Shown: positions 23,085 to 35,357 of the stretch, piece by piece | Numbering within the stretch: the stretch's first letter is position 1 | How the letters are laid out: each line of letters opens with the position of its first letter | Origin: Oscheius dolichura | Lineage: Eukaryota > Nematoda > Chromadorea > Rhabditida > Rhabditidae | Direction: 5' to 3' | NCBI GenBank assembly: GCA_932521035.1 | Contig: OW051494.1 | Coordinates: forward strand, 9,968,001-10,032,000 | DNA: 64,000 nt | Program-made: the position numbers and the translations under genes | The notes under the pieces: generated by a model | Told to the model about the DNA's origin: nothing | The model's database searches: none | The model's input: the letters and a program-made list of their open reading frames with translations, nothing else

Positions 23085-26000
23085 ATGCCGGAACCACCTG
23101 CTCCCTTTTCGGCGTTCTTCTACATGTCACACGCGGATAGTATGAACCGGCTACATACCGAGTTTTACGGTAATTTTTCCAAAAAAAGGTCTGGTTGGGG
23201 AAAAATGGCGCCTACAGTACTTTTTGGGGCTTCGGCAAGAAATATTTGAGAAATGGGTCCCAAGCGGATCACAGTAATCCCCTAAATGAAACTAATTCAG
23301 ATGCCCCCTCGGAAGAGCAAATAACTGAATGGACCGAGTTGGGAGAAGTCGCCAAGTTGGAGCAGCTGGTCCTGGACGGAAGGGGTCACATGCTCCGGGA
23401 CAAAAATACCCACAACATAGCCAGTAAGGAATTCTTAAAAACTGTAGTACAGTACCAGGTTAGTTTGTGGCTTTAGACCTTTAAAATGTTAAATTTAAGT
23501 CAAAAATTGATGCAATCCATAAGGCAGTGGAGGAAGGCGACGTCCGGCGGGTCAAATCGATCATAGACAGGACACAGCTTTCCACGGCGAGGGATACTTA
23601 CGGTAGGAATTAAGGGGCTGTTTTATAGCTCCATTAACAGTATGAAAACCTTATTAAAGCGGAAATTTAGGCATGACCCCGCTGCACAAAGCTCTGCTCC
23701 ACGGGCAAACCAATACAGTACGGTATCTGCTGGCTAAATACCCGGCATGCGTCAATGCTACCGATCATGTAAGTTTGGGAGAATTCTTAAACTCTGTAGA
23801 ATTCCAAAGGCGATATGTGGGTAATTTTGACGGGTCAGTCTCTTCGGGACCTAAAAATCCATTTTGTATCCCGCGAACTTGAATTTTTCGTCTTTACCCG
23901 GTTCTAAAGGGAGAGATGGAGAATTGAAGAGATCCAATGGGTTAAACATGGACTAGAGGTAAAATATATTCTGAAACACATCCGGAAAGGTCTATAAAAT
24001 GTTCTACGCGCTTAAAATTACCTCCAAAAGGCGGGTGATCTTAAAAAAAAAAACGAATTTCTGTTGTTTCTAAAGGTTTTCCGTGGTTTTGTCTTCCATT
24101 TTTCACTGAATTTGGAGTTAAATAATTAAAAAAGAGAAGGAAACATCTGGAAAGGTCTTCACCCGATTAGAAAGAGGTGGGAAGAGCCGGGATGAAGGTT
24201 TTCATTTGCCCCACGCTCGATGAAATCATCCGCCAGGCTATTTCCTGTCCTTGAGCCGGGCTTTTAATCATTCTCCTGCTGTTTTACCACATTAGGAATA
24301 CTTTTTTCCCCATTTAAAGGTCTAAAAAACCGTATTTGACCTATATTTTCCGTTTTTAGGCAGGAAGAACGCCTCTCCACTACGCGGCGGCTGATCCAAA
24401 TGGTGAGCACATGATAAAAGTGCTCCAGAAGAGCGGAGGAGACGCTTTTATCGAGGATAAAGTAGGTTTTTTATTTCTTTATGTAAATACGGGTAATACG
24501 TAGTATCTTTTAATATTAAAATGTTAATGTATTGCGTCACAGCCCCCTGACCAGACTCGGTTATTAGCAGCAGCCTCTTCGTGCAGGCGCCCTCCCTCCT
24601 CGCGTCCTACCTCCTCATGCGATCCATATTGCGTGATTCATTTGCGTGTTTCAAATAGTTTATCTCCACGTTTTCCGGGTCGGCTCAATCCATCTTCTCT
24701 CCTAGTTATTTAGCCGGGTTTCTCGCTGTAAAAGACGGGGGAAAAATGGCGTCAGTCCTTTAAAACTGGGCACTGGCGCCTTAAAGGAACTGTCAGGCAC
24801 CAAGTGAAAGTGAGCATTTGACCCTAAGCAACCGAGTCCCAAGCGACTGACTACGTATGGGCCTATTCTCTATCCAAATTTTTCATTTCGGGGTCATTTG
24901 TGCGTATTTTACGACTCATGTAGCGTTTTCCGCCTTTTCTCTCTCAAAAAGCTAGTAAACTAACTCAATATAGGCTTAAAAAATTCGCCGTTTTCTTCTG
25001 ATCACGACGATATATTTATTTTTCCATATGGACGTCGGAATCACGAGAAAATTGCATTTTCTAAATGGAGTCAATAAATGCGTTCCATTTCTGTGATCAT
25101 AATCGTTGCGGGACCCCATAAAGGTCCTGCAACGATCATGATCACTTTTTGTTTTTTCACCAGATTTGATCAGGAGAAAAAGGCGAATTTTTTAAGCCCA
25201 AGTTGTTTTAGGTCCCTGACAGTTCCTTTAAGAATTTCTTTATGATCTTTTTTTTTTACTTTCATCGATTCCTCAGACTCTTATAAACTTTAAAAAATGC
25301 TGTTTTCTTTCCAAATTCTTTAGAAAATGACCTGGAACAGTTTTTCCTATAAATTTTGGGTAAAAACTACTGTACTCAGCGCGTAATTGTGACTAGCGGT
25401 GAGAAGGGAAATGAGCTATTGTATTCGCGCTCCAATGCCAATTTGATCGTCTTTTGTACAACTGAAGCTTTCTTGCTCATTTCTGACGGCCCTCTGGGTT
25501 AAAAAAATCGGAAATGGTCCTTGTTCAATCCAAATGAGACCACAATTCCCCTCGAGACCTTATGGATCCTCTACAAGTCGCGGTACCTGTTAGTCCGACT
25601 CCCTGCACCCGTAAGGAATCGGCAGGAGGATCTTCTGTATTCAAAACAGTTACAAAACTGTGTCGCCTTTATACCTTCCCTTGCGGAGACTTTAAGGGTG
25701 CAGGGGATCGGACTATCGGGTTCCGTGACTTCTAAAGTGCCAGAGATCTCCCTCTTTCACTTTTTTAAAGGTCTAAAAAAGTCTTTTGAACTTTTAAAAC
25801 TAAAAAAGGCGGGATATGGATTTTTTTAAAGCCGTTTCACAGAGTCTCAAGAGGATAAAAGAGCGGATTCTGCGTATCCCCTAATGATGTGAGGGGCGCG
25901 TGAACTCGTCTAATCCTCCAAATGATTAGAAAATCCTTCTTCTAACAAACTGCCCCCTCATTTTTCTTTAAATACATTTTTAAATCTATTAAATTAGCCT

Positions 26001-29000
26001 TTTAGCACGGTCACACGCCGTTCTATTACCGTACCCACGGGCAGAGGCTCAACGTGCGCAGTATGAAAGACAACGCCGTTATGAATCAGCTCATTTCTGG
26101 TCAGTTGAGTCGCCCCCTCCTGCAAGGTATTTTCCCGCCGCTTCTGAGCTTTAAATCTCGACTTTTCCCAGATTTGGAGGAGGATATTTATGACTGGATT
26201 CATACCGGAAATATAGGCAAGTTAGAAGAACTCGTCCTTACCGGATATGCGGATCTTCTCCTCGGACGGAATCACGAAGTCGAGGATGCCGATAGCATCG
26301 GTTTTTTGGAAGTTCTACCACAATATCAGGTTCTAAAACGGGTCACAGACCTTTGAAACGGGATATTCCAGGCAAAAATACAGGCTATTCATAAGGCGGT
26401 GGAGACTGGGAACTTGAGAGCCGTGAAATTATTGACGGATAGGAAGAAATTGGCTCTTTGTAGGGATAATCGAGGCCTCAGCCCGCTTCACAAGGTAAAT
26501 ATTACTGTAAACAGTGCATGGAGTCGTCTAAAAACTTTGAAGCTCGAATTTTTAGAAAACCGTTACAGCAGTGTAGTAGAGAATTTCAAGCTCTTTCCGG
26601 TGATACCAATATCTCCCTGAAATTCAAACTTTTCGGGGTAGAAATTGATATTTGAAGGCGGCAGACCATACTCCATAACTTTTACGGCTCGGCCCTCGAT
26701 CGTCCGATCCCCTGCACCCGTAAAGTCTCGGCAGCTGAGTCATCTTTATTCAAAGCTATTACAAAACTGTGACGGTTTTATACCTTTGTCTTGCCGAGAC
26801 TTTGCGGGTGCGGGGAATATCAAGTACCAAGTCCGTTTTACCAATGTTCTACCCGGCCCCTTTTCGGCTATTTCTCCCATTGAAGTTTCCTTTCCAGGCG
26901 ATAGTCTTCGACCGTACGGACATCGCCAAGTACCTGATACGAAACTACCCGCAGTCTATCAACGCCATGGATCAGAAGAAGCGGACCCCGTTGCACTATG
27001 CCGCCGCCTTGCGAGATCAGGGCTACCTCTACAAAGTTATGAGAAAGTCCGGCGCTGATCCGAATATTTACGACTGTGTAAGCCAGGTCATTAAAAGAGA
27101 AAGAGAGGAAAATAATTAAGAATGGACGACCCGCCAAATATTATTTGAAACATCCGGGTGAAATTGACCTGACCGCCATGAGGCTGGACACGAAGGCCGC
27201 GCTGAAACAGGTGGGAATGGGGAAAATATCGAAAAATGGAGAATATAGGTCCTTCACAATCGAGTAGCTCCCAGTTATTTGGAATCCTCCATACAACAGT
27301 GGCTGAGGGATGGGCAGGTGGCGAAATTGGAGCAGTTGGTTCTTTCCGGTAGGCAGGATACTGTAATTTCCCCAAAAACCACATTCCAGGTTGCGGCGAT
27401 CTGCTCCAAAATCGGACTGCCACGAATCCAGAAACCTGCGCCTTCTTGGATTCTTTACCAGAATATTTGGTTCGTTTTTTTTCTTCACAACGATAAATTA
27501 TTCTATTTCTAGGAAAAAATAGAAGGAATCCATAAAGCCATCAAAGAAGGCGACTTGGAAGCGTTGAAACAGCTGATGATTACTAAGAAATTAGCAATAG
27601 GTCAGTTTTTTACTCCAGTGGACTGTAGACTACCGTTTCCGCTTCCCAAATTAGGGAAACAGCCAAATTTCTAAGAAACGGGGGTAAAATCGTCTCCGAG
27701 GTCCTAATTGGGCCATTTCCAACCATCCAAGCGGTCGTTTTTTAAGGAAATTTGCAGTCCACCTTTTTAAAAATGGGTTACTGTACCTGATTATACCGTA
27801 TACTGGGCTACGTCTCGATGAAAACGCGCGTGAAAGGGAAAATGAGAGCTGACAACTGGGTCAGGGTTGGCGCGCGGTAATCGCGCCCTGTCTACAGTAA
27901 TCAACGACGTCAAAACTTTAAAACATGTAAAAAAAAGTAAGAAGAGAACATGCAGCACATGTTTACTCGATTGGGGATATAGAGAAATACTACATCTAGA
28001 GATAGTGGGTGATCCCGTTGACGGTGAGCTGCTTGACGCCGACCTTCCCCATGATGAGTCCCTCCAACTGCAGAAGATATTCGATGCCATCTTTTTCAAA
28101 TGCCTGGAGAGTCGATACAGTCTTGGGAAGATTTGAAGATTTAGCGGTGCTGTGGCTTTTAGCCGTGGAGACGGCGCTGGCCGCGTAGGGCGGCTGGGCC
28201 GTGGCGTAGACAGTGGAAGAGGAACGGCGGTAGCTCTTCTTTTCAACCATTATCAGCTGGCTTTTTGCCTTTTTTGACGAGGAAGCAGAAGTTCCACGGC
28301 GACTGGTTGATTTCTCCTTTTTCATCACCGGGTCCGGCTTCTTTTTTGCCGCGTCTTTCTTCGAACTGAGATAGATGGCGGATCCTCGCGGGGCGGCGGC
28401 GGCGCCGTCTGCCGGCTTCCCGAATAAATCGCCATTTCGATCAAAAGCAATCAACTTGAGCGTGTTATCCTTCGAGTAGAAGACTTTTCCCTTGTAGGAG
28501 CAAAATGCCGGGTCATAGTAGCTGTGGCTCGTCTGGAGGATGTCGGCAGTCATCGAGTGAGAAGACGACACAGCCGCCACGGCAGTGGCCACCGGCTGGG
28601 GAGTCGGCGGAGCCGCCCGGGGCCGAGGAGGCGGAGGCATACGGGGACGGGTCCTCGTCGTGGCTGGGATCATATTCGTCATCAGACGGTGGGCTTCATC
28701 TATCACACCGTCACAGAGAGTCGTGATGGCTTGATGAGCTTGTCGAGCTTCTTTCATTTCCCCGACGGGAAGGAGACTAGTAGACGGCAACTTTCCGCGG
28801 GAGGACATCCAGCAAGAATGCCAGCTACTTCTTGACAAAATATAACATTGCTTTTACAAGGAAAGTAAACTGTTTTTTTCTTGTCAAAATTGGCAAAAAA
28901 ACAGTCAAAATACCTGCGAAATTTGAAATTTGGTTCTTCTATAGGGCGCTACCGTAACCTATGGGCGCGTGGCCGACTGTTTCCTATAATTTTAAAAATT

Positions 29001-30258
29001 TTCTGAAAAGTTACACCATTTTTCGACCGTTTTATCACCCAAATTTTTGGAAATAGAGCTAGCTCAATTGAGCGGTTAAAATAGTGCTCCAATGCGAAAT
29101 GTCCGCGATGGCCAAATATCGTGACTCGAGCGCGTTTACTGCTCATTTTCATTTTACTTTTATCCTTAGCTGTCGATAAGTGGATTAAAACCAGTTCAAA
29201 ATCAAAAAATCTCGATAACTGACCTCTTTCAGCCCGAGATCGCTTCGGCTGTACTCCTCTCCACGCCGCCGTTGTCCACGAGCGGACAGAAATTGTTCGC
29301 CACATTGCTTCGAACTTCACCTCTGTTCTCAATGCCCCAGATTACGTAACTCAACTTCCCTAGACCTTTAACCTAATCCACTTTTAAGAATAAGCGAACA
29401 GCGATGCATTACGCTGCTGCGGCACGAGATGGCGGCCATTATTTGAAGATTTTGGGGAAAGCAGGAGCGGATCCCATGGCTGTTGACAACGTATATTTTT
29501 AGGGCGTTTTAAACAAATTTATTCATTTTTAGGAAGGAAGAACGCCGGATTATTATAGAAGGAACGCTGTAATTGACTTGAAAATGATAAAAGACCGGGA
29601 CGAGGAGTATGAAGCCTTCCATGAGGATCTGTTGGAAGATGGGCCGCTGATCGAGAGCCCAGCCAGTCCTGACAGTGGCAGTGAGGCGTAAGTTGTCTTA
29701 TTTAGTATTTTTGGGACAAATAACCATGTAAATTATTTTGTTTGTCGAGAAAAAACGACCGAAATGACGAGTTCTAGGCAAAGTTGAGGGTCAAAGGTAC
29801 CAAAACTGGGATAGAAATACTAGTCCGATCCCCTGCACCCGTAAAGTCTCGGCAGCTGGGCCACCTTTATTCAAAACTGTTATAAAACTGTGACGCGTTT
29901 ATACTTTTGTCTTGCCGAGATTTTATGGGTGCAGGGGATCGGACTATCCTCCTGTACCGAACCCGAAACTGACTCCCCCACGAATAATCCCTCTAATTTC
30001 AGCTCTGTCCTGGATTCTGCCCGATTTATGGAGGACGAAGACGACGTGGATCGTTCCAAATTTGAGAAAATGATGAATAACCGAGTCGATTTGCCGACAA
30101 GCGAGAATGGGATCTACCTGGCGCGGACAGTTGCTCCCGTACTGACCAAAGCCCTGGCCGAGGTCCTGCTGCGCCGTCCAGCTGACCCAATCGGCTTTAT
30201 TTCCGAATGGCTACAAAAATATCACAGTGATTTACCTAGGAGAAATGGAAAATATTGA
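23085..30258 (+). CDS. Ankyrin-repeat protein with C-terminal DPY-30 motif
   Basis: Seventeen exons join without a phase conflict: 23085-23169, 23301-23458, 23500-23602, 23671-23768, 24360-24461, 26006-26126, 26172-26329, 26372-26494, 26898-27077, 27121-27210, 27249-27348, 27390-27469, 27513-27600, 29233-29345, 29389-29490, 29533-29687 and 30003-30258 (703 residues from ATG 23085). Three modules repeat: a helix pair (KLEQLVL, FLEVLPQYQ), IHKAVE.G, GMTPLHKALLHGQTNTVRYL-type and RTPLHYAAA-type ankyrins, then a Y-rich spacer. The last exon carries a DPY-30-type helix pair (YLARTVAPVLTKALAEVLL, then RPADPIGFISEWLQKY). Such motifs dimerise and dock amphipathic helices, for example in COMPASS and ciliary or flagellar complexes. 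The start is uncertain because no acceptor precedes ATG 23085 and the gene may continue upstream. Two introns exceed 1.5 kb; one hosts an antisense gene. Confidence 0.75.
24781..25234. mobile_element. Foldback element with long inverted arms
   Basis: The left end TTAAAGGAACTGTCAGG is answered by CCTGACAGTTCCTTTAA at the right end. An inner pair, GGCTTAAAAAATTCGCC and GGCGAATTTTTTAAGCC, flanks a third palindrome around ATCGTTGCGGGACC/GGTCCTGCAACGAT. The left arm is split by about 180 bp of other sequence. It sits in the 24462-26005 intron. A single arm recurs at 36843-37022. Confidence 0.8.
25581..25725 (+). mobile_element. Family A palindromic element
   Basis: Arms CCCTGCACCCGTAAGG and TTAAGGGTGCAGGGG flank a plus-oriented core (TATTCAAAACAGTTACAAAA). 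It is in the same intron as the foldback element. Confidence 0.85.
26688..26824 (+). mobile_element. Family A palindromic element
   Basis: Arms CCCTGCACCCGTAAAGTC and GACTTTGCGGGTGCGGGG flank a plus-oriented core. It lies in the intron 26495-26897. Confidence 0.85.
27996..28808 (-). CDS. Intronless basic Ser/Lys-rich protein nested in an ankyrin-gene intron
   Basis: A 270-codon frame from ATG 28808 (MSSRGKLPSTSLLPVGEM) to TAG 27996-27998, entirely inside the plus-strand intron 27601-29232. It has a Pro-rich segment (MPPPPRPRAAPPTPQP), a long Lys/Ser/Arg-rich middle (SSKKDAAKKKPDP; SKKAKSQLIMVEKKSYRRSS) and a conserved-looking C-terminus (GIEYLLQLEGLIMGKVGVKQ). Third positions are G/C-rich, unlike the surrounding intron, which supports coding. 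No signal peptide or membrane segment; probably nuclear or cytoskeletal by composition, which is inference. The lack of introns fits a retrocopy or a germline gene. Family not recognised. Confidence 0.65.
   Translation of the reverse strand: MSSRGKLPSTSLLPVGEMKEARQAHQAITTLCDGVIDEAHRLMTNMIPATTRTRPRMPPPPRPRAAPPTPQPVATAVAAVSSSHSMTADILQTSHSYYDPAFCSYKGKVFYSKDNTLKLIAFDRNGDLFGKPADGAAAAPRGSAIYLSSKKDAAKKKPDPVMKKEKSTSRRGTSASSSKKAKSQLIMVEKKSYRRSSSTVYATAQPPYAASAVSTAKSHSTAKSSNLPKTVSTLQAFEKDGIEYLLQLEGLIMGKVGVKQLTVNGITHYL
29820..29950 (+). mobile_element. Family A palindromic element
   Basis: GTCCGATCCCCTGCACCCG and GGGTGCAGGGGATCGGAC flank a plus-oriented core. It is in the last intron of the ankyrin/DPY-30 gene. 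Confidence 0.9.
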
Positions 30259-30449
30259 AATCTACTCGATAGACGGGGTCATATTTATCAAAATACAGAT
30301 TGTAGCCATAATATCAATGAAAAAATAATAAGAGAATAAAGAATTTACCATTTTGTTGGGTAAAAAAGGTCGGCTAGAAGTTTATAAGGAGGAAAATTAG
30401 CCGTATTCTGGTCAGAGCATAGTTTTAAAAATCGGACTTAAAAAAATGC

Positions 30450-30960
30450 ACGCGCCGCAGTTTTGTAGCCATTTTGATAAAATACGAAGTTCGGACGAGG
30501 TCGTACGGGTGCAGGCGCTCGGACGTCAGCGTAACGAGCTAAACAGACTCTACAAAATGAACGAAGCCGGAATTTTCGAAGAAGAAGATGAAAAACGAAG
30601 AAGACGAATGGCACAAGGCACAAAAAGAAACAAGATGCTATTTAAATTTATTTCCCTGGATCGCTGGGCTTTCTCTGCTTTCTTTCTTGTATGGACTAGT
30701 ATTTAGGAGGCGAGCAGATTCCTTCGGGGATGAGCAGTGTCGAATCATCTCCGTAAAAGAGGGCTGCTGCAAATGTTTGTTGGCTGGAAGGAGCGGCAAC
30801 AAAGACGAGTAGCGGTCGGTTGAAGTGGCGCGAGTAGAGACGAGTAGACCAAGCCGACCATCCGGTGGGGGAGAGCGAGTGGGAATGTGGCCGTCTTCGA
30901 CCGAACGGACCTTTTATAGGGGAAAAGGATCAGCCGATGGACAGGAAAACAACAGAAAAT
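30450..30960 (-). mobile_element. 500 bp dispersed element, copy 2 (inverted)
   Basis: This is the reverse complement of 11205-11715 with only a few differences. The frame at 30588-30812 matches the copy 1 frame over 74 residues with one substitution (Phe to Leu). A CCTTTTATAGGGG box marks the far end. The two copies lie about 19 kb apart in inverted orientation. Confidence 0.75.
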
Positions 30961-31045
30961 GGACGGTTTTGGGTAAAATTTGGTTCAATTTTAGGGGCAG
31001 AGAGGGTAAGACCCAGAGAGTACTATAGAACTTTCCGGGGTCCTT

Positions 31046-31096
31046 CTGCCGAGACTTTACGGGTGCAGGGGGATCGGACTATGGAGGGCCAAGCCG
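31046..31096. mobile_element. Half of a family A element
   Basis: Only the right arm (CTGCCGAGACTTTACGGGTG and GGATCGGACTATGGAGGGCC) is present. It lies just beyond the 500 bp element. Confidence 0.75.
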
Positions 31097-32150
31097 TTTT
31101 TTCGACCCATCAGCACCGTTGACAGCCGGACGACCCCATGAGGAAATGACATCAAAACTGACTCCATTCCCCGAATTCCTCCCATTCTCAGCTACCCCTC
31201 TACATCGCTTTTTGGGGCAGAGAATCCCGGTCTGGAAATCCCTGAAGCCATTAGTTATGCCTCTGCCTGTTTTTAGGCATCGTTGATCTTCTTCTTTCGG
31301 CCTTTTTGCTCCTTCCTCCGCCGATTTGTCTCGAATTTTCTAGGAGGGCCAGGCAGACGGCCATAACTCAGGAAAACATGATTCTTTCCCTGATTATTTT
31401 TTCTGATGTCGTGCTGGGAGCCTTCTGGCTCAAATTATCAAATTTTCGAGTGCAGCTGGGTGCCTTATTTTTCTCCCAGAATCTTATTTTCTCAAAATTT
31501 AACCTTTTTAGAACCATCTAAAGGCTAAAAATTGCTACAACCCCCTCGAAAAATGGCCATAACTTCCCTTTGGACGCTTCAAATGGCCCAAACCCCCTTT
31601 TCCTGACTTCTTGCTTCAAATTTCTTGTAAATTAGCCAATTGTTCATTTTTCTTCCCTCTTCACAGTATACAAATTGTTAAAATTCCTCTGAAAATGGAT
31701 AAAATTAGAAATCCTAGCCTTTTTTAGCCGGTTTAGGTCAATTTGACCCGAATCCTCACGTCAACGGCTCAATTTTCCCTCCAAAACGCGAAGGACCCAT
31801 TTCCTTATGGCTCAAACATCATTTTCTTCCTTTTTTTCATTTTCTATTGTTCTGCTCGGGGTTCAATTTTCGTCATTCTGAATAGAAAATACTTCTCGAC
31901 ATGAGGGGCAAGAGTGTTCTTTTTATGTTTCTTGAGCCTTGGTCCGCTCTCTTCGCCCTCTCCTCCTCCACTCCCCTTCAATCTCTGCTCATCTCTCTAG
32001 GAGAGGACTCCCAGCTGACCAGATGTTTCATTCATAATTAATATCCTCCCTCTCTATCATTCTATTGCCGACTCCAATTATTAGCACCAATTTTGGATTC
32101 CCCAGCCTCTATTTATGCCCCCAGGAAGTTAAACAAGGTTGCAATTCAGG

Positions 32151-32303
32151 CTGGGTCCTCGATAGCCCTCTCCCATGCACCCGTAAAGTCTCGGCAGGGC
32201 TAAGGTATAACAGCGCCACAGTTTTGTAACAGTTTTGAATAAAGATTATTCTCCTGCCGAGATTTTACGGGTACAGGGGATCGGACTATCGCGGTGCTGA
32301 GCC
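32151..32303 (-). mobile_element. Family A palindromic element
   Basis: Arms CATGCACCCGTAAAGTCTCG and CGAGATTTTACGGGTACAGG flank a minus-oriented core (GTTTTGAATAAAGATTATTC). Confidence 0.88.
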
Positions 32304-32964
32304 CCAATCCGTATCTTTTGAACTGAAAGAGAACAAAAAGAAGCAAAAGGCGCCAATTGCACTGGTCATTTCTATTTTATGGGCCATATGGCGGGAAGAG
32401 CGCAAAGGAAGGGCCGCTGAGTGCTTCCGGTCCTCAACTCCTCCCATTTTACTCCGTTTTAACCAGAAAACTGGGCCACTTTCCATTATTTTTGATAATA
32501 AAGACCACATTTGTCATTTTTGTGGTTTTAGAGCCAAAAAAAAGGAGAAAAACTGCCCTAACCCTGTCCTAGTCGCCCTCTGGAAAGTAGGGTCAAAGAG
32601 CTGTGCTCTCCTGGGCCTTAGGAGCAGATCTAGGGCGGTTTCGAGCGCCTGATTCACTAGAAATGGAGCGAAGTCACGTTTCTCTCGATAGAAGAGACCA
32701 GAGGACATAAATTGACGTAAGTGCAGGCTTCCTTAGGCTCTCCGGGGAGTCTCGAGGCGTTCCCAAGGTTATTTATCATGGTACAAATTGTCCCTATACT
32801 ATTTTTCCTAATGAAATAGTCTTAAAAGCGTTCTAATCTGCCCCGGGGATTAATTTTCAAGTATTTGGTGCGTTCCGGGTGGAATTTTTTGATAAAAATT
32901 CACCTCGCGACCTGCTGGACAGCGGATGCGTCCTAATTACAGTATGCCAAATGTTTTAGAACCA

Positions 32965-33104
32965 GGCTCGGTCTCCGATAGTTCGATCCCCTGCACCCGT
33001 AAAGTCTCGGCAGGAGGATCGTCTTTATTCAAAACTGTTATAAAACTGTGACGCCTTTATACCTTTGTCTTGTCGAGACTTTACGGGTGCGGGGGGTCGG
33101 AGCC
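32965..33104 (+). mobile_element. Family A palindromic element
   Basis: GATCCCCTGCACCCGTAAAG and CTTTACGGGTGCGGGGGGTC flank a plus-oriented core. Confidence 0.88.
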
Positions 33105-34948
33105 CTCCTGCTTGTCACAAACTCTTCAGTCCAAAAATAGCCGAATCTTCTCCTTCTAAAACCAGAGAGGAATGTTGTTATGTGTCAGAAGTGAGAGTAC
33201 TAATGCCTGGCCCGTCTCTCGCTGCCTCCCCGCGTCCAGCAGCAAGGATTGGTCTAAAATTCCCTGGAGTAAAAGAGGGCTATCGCGTGAAAATGGCCCC
33301 GCGACCTCATAATGATTCTTCCCTTCTTTCGATCTTTGAAAGCGGCCCTGGAGGGAATTCTTATTATTTTCTTCAATTATTTATCAGCCGACGTCAGGAA
33401 GACGGCGAGAATCAGATTTTGTTGTTTTTACAGGGAACACGCCTGGTTTAATTGGAAAATTTCGGGCTGTTTGCCGCCTAACACACGGAAATTCCCGTCC
33501 TGACCCCAATTTTTCCCTAAAAACTCTAAATTCTCGCCATTTTCCCCCCATTTTAAAGTGATTTTTTCCGTTTTTAATGCATAAAAGTACAGAAAAAGGC
33601 CGTCCATCTTCTTTCCCGTCGGGAATCTTGCCATATTATTATGCTGCTGGCTCGCTATTCCGGATATTTCTCTTCCTTCCCTTTAAATCTGATACGCGGA
33701 GACTTTCGTCCACTCTTCCCTCTCCTATGACGCACAGAACACCGAATTCCCCCCTTTTAGAAGAAAACGTATACATTCTTAATAGTCCCAGTGACACTGC
33801 CCTTCCGGCCATTGAGACCAGGCCCCGGATCCGGCTGCTCCCTCCATCATTTTTCCAGTTTTTGACAGGTTTTTTACTCCAAAACGTTCTTCACAATGAC
33901 CTGAATATTCTGGCTACTATAGAAGTTTGAATAAGAACGAAAAAATTGTAAAAGAATACCCGTATATACTCCATTCTTCAAATTTTCAAACATCGTCTAA
34001 AAGTGGTATAAATACAGTTTTCAATGGCGTTCTTTCAGATTTTATGATTTTAACATCCTGCAGAATATCGTAAACAAAGAAAAAGACGTGAAAAATATGC
34101 AAAAATTGAAGAAAAACGCGTTCTAGGGGGAATGTTAGATGTAGCGCGCTTCCACAGCGCGCCCTTTCCGACGCGCCCCAGAAGAGTTTTTTCGAATATT
34201 TTTTTGTACACTTTTATAGAAAGACACTTAAACTGGGTGGTTAGTTTTCTGCAAAGTGAAAACGGCCCATTATCACAGCAGTAAGTCGGCTATGAGCTGT
34301 ACTCTTTTCAAAATCTCTCCCCACTCTCTCCTTTGTCCTGTCCAGGGCATAAACAATCTTTTCTGCTTTTCTTCTCGTCAGCCTGACAAGTTGTTTCCCG
34401 GGCTCTCTCCTAACCAAGTGAGCTGTCCTTTCTTGCCACTCTCGTGCTCGTTTGTCACTCTTTGGACTTGTTGTTTTCCCGGCTCTTTTATCTAAAATTA
34501 GCTACATTTGGACCCAATTTTTATTCTTAAAAGAATGGCCGGGAATTGTCCTCTTCTTCCTGGAAAGAGAAAAAAAAGGAGAGGGATAGAACCCCCGGGA
34601 GGGGAGACGTCATGCAGTGGGGGGCGATTAGTAGCCGAAAGGATTAGAATAACACTAAAAAGAGCTCGTCTTCCTCCTTCTTTCCTGCTTCCCCCGTAAA
34701 GCCGAGGATCATCTTTAATTGTTGTTTTTGTTGACTGCAAGGGGCACAGGCTCTACTCCCTTTGTTTTAGAGAAAGGAGCCTTTAAATGGGACAGCTAGT
34801 CCTAGATTTCAGGTCACCTTGCTCATACTCATTTCTTCTCCAGATTTCGAAATTATTTACTGTACCATGAGATGGCCACTAACTGACTAAAATTTCCTCA
34901 GAACGGGGAATTATGAACCTCTACCGAAAACAATAACATCGCCCTCAA

Positions 34949-35020
34949 GCCTCGTTAGCTCAGCGGTAGAGCGTTGGACTTTTAATCCAACGGTCAAGGG
35001 TTCGATCCCCTTACGTGGCT
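34949..35020 (+). tRNA. tRNA-Lys (anticodon TTT)
   Basis: A 72-base cloverleaf. The D arm is GCTCAGCGGTAGAGC, the anticodon arm TTGGA-CTTTTAA-TCCAA, and the T arm AGGGGTTCGATCCCCT-like. The acceptor GCCTCGT pairs with ACGTGGC with one T-T mismatch at position 4. TATTTTTGCTTTT follows as a Pol III terminator. A duplicate lies inverted at 35676-35747. Confidence 0.9.
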
Positions 35021-35357
35021 GTGATATTTTTGCTTTTACTCTTTTTTTTTTGCTTTTACTCTCCAGCCATTTTTGCTCCATAATTTTGATTTTAACATTA
35101 TATTTTGCTCTGTTATGGTATACAGTACGCCTAGCTTCCTCTAATCTTTGGTTTAATGACAAATTCTGATGAAAACATCATAGGAAGCATCCAATTTGCT
35201 CTACTTTCCTTCCTTTCTTCTATTTTTACCCCTCACTCCCCATTTCCTTCTCTCCACCACTCCCTATGGCAGGAAATAAGTATATTTCAGTTTTTCGGAT
35301 ACAGTAACCTGCCTTCATCTTCCTACTGGTTTTCCCCCTTCTTCCCCACTGCCAGCC

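Larger units (their letters stand above)
30961..34948. other. Repeat-rich gap without a supported gene
   Basis: No frame shows splice-supported coding. The region holds a half family A element (31046-31096), two full ones (32151-32303 and 32965-33104), pyrimidine-rich tracts and a GC-rich block near 34130-34185. Short frames at 33065-33451, 33577-33930 and 34256-34495 look like chance. Confidence 0.4.
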
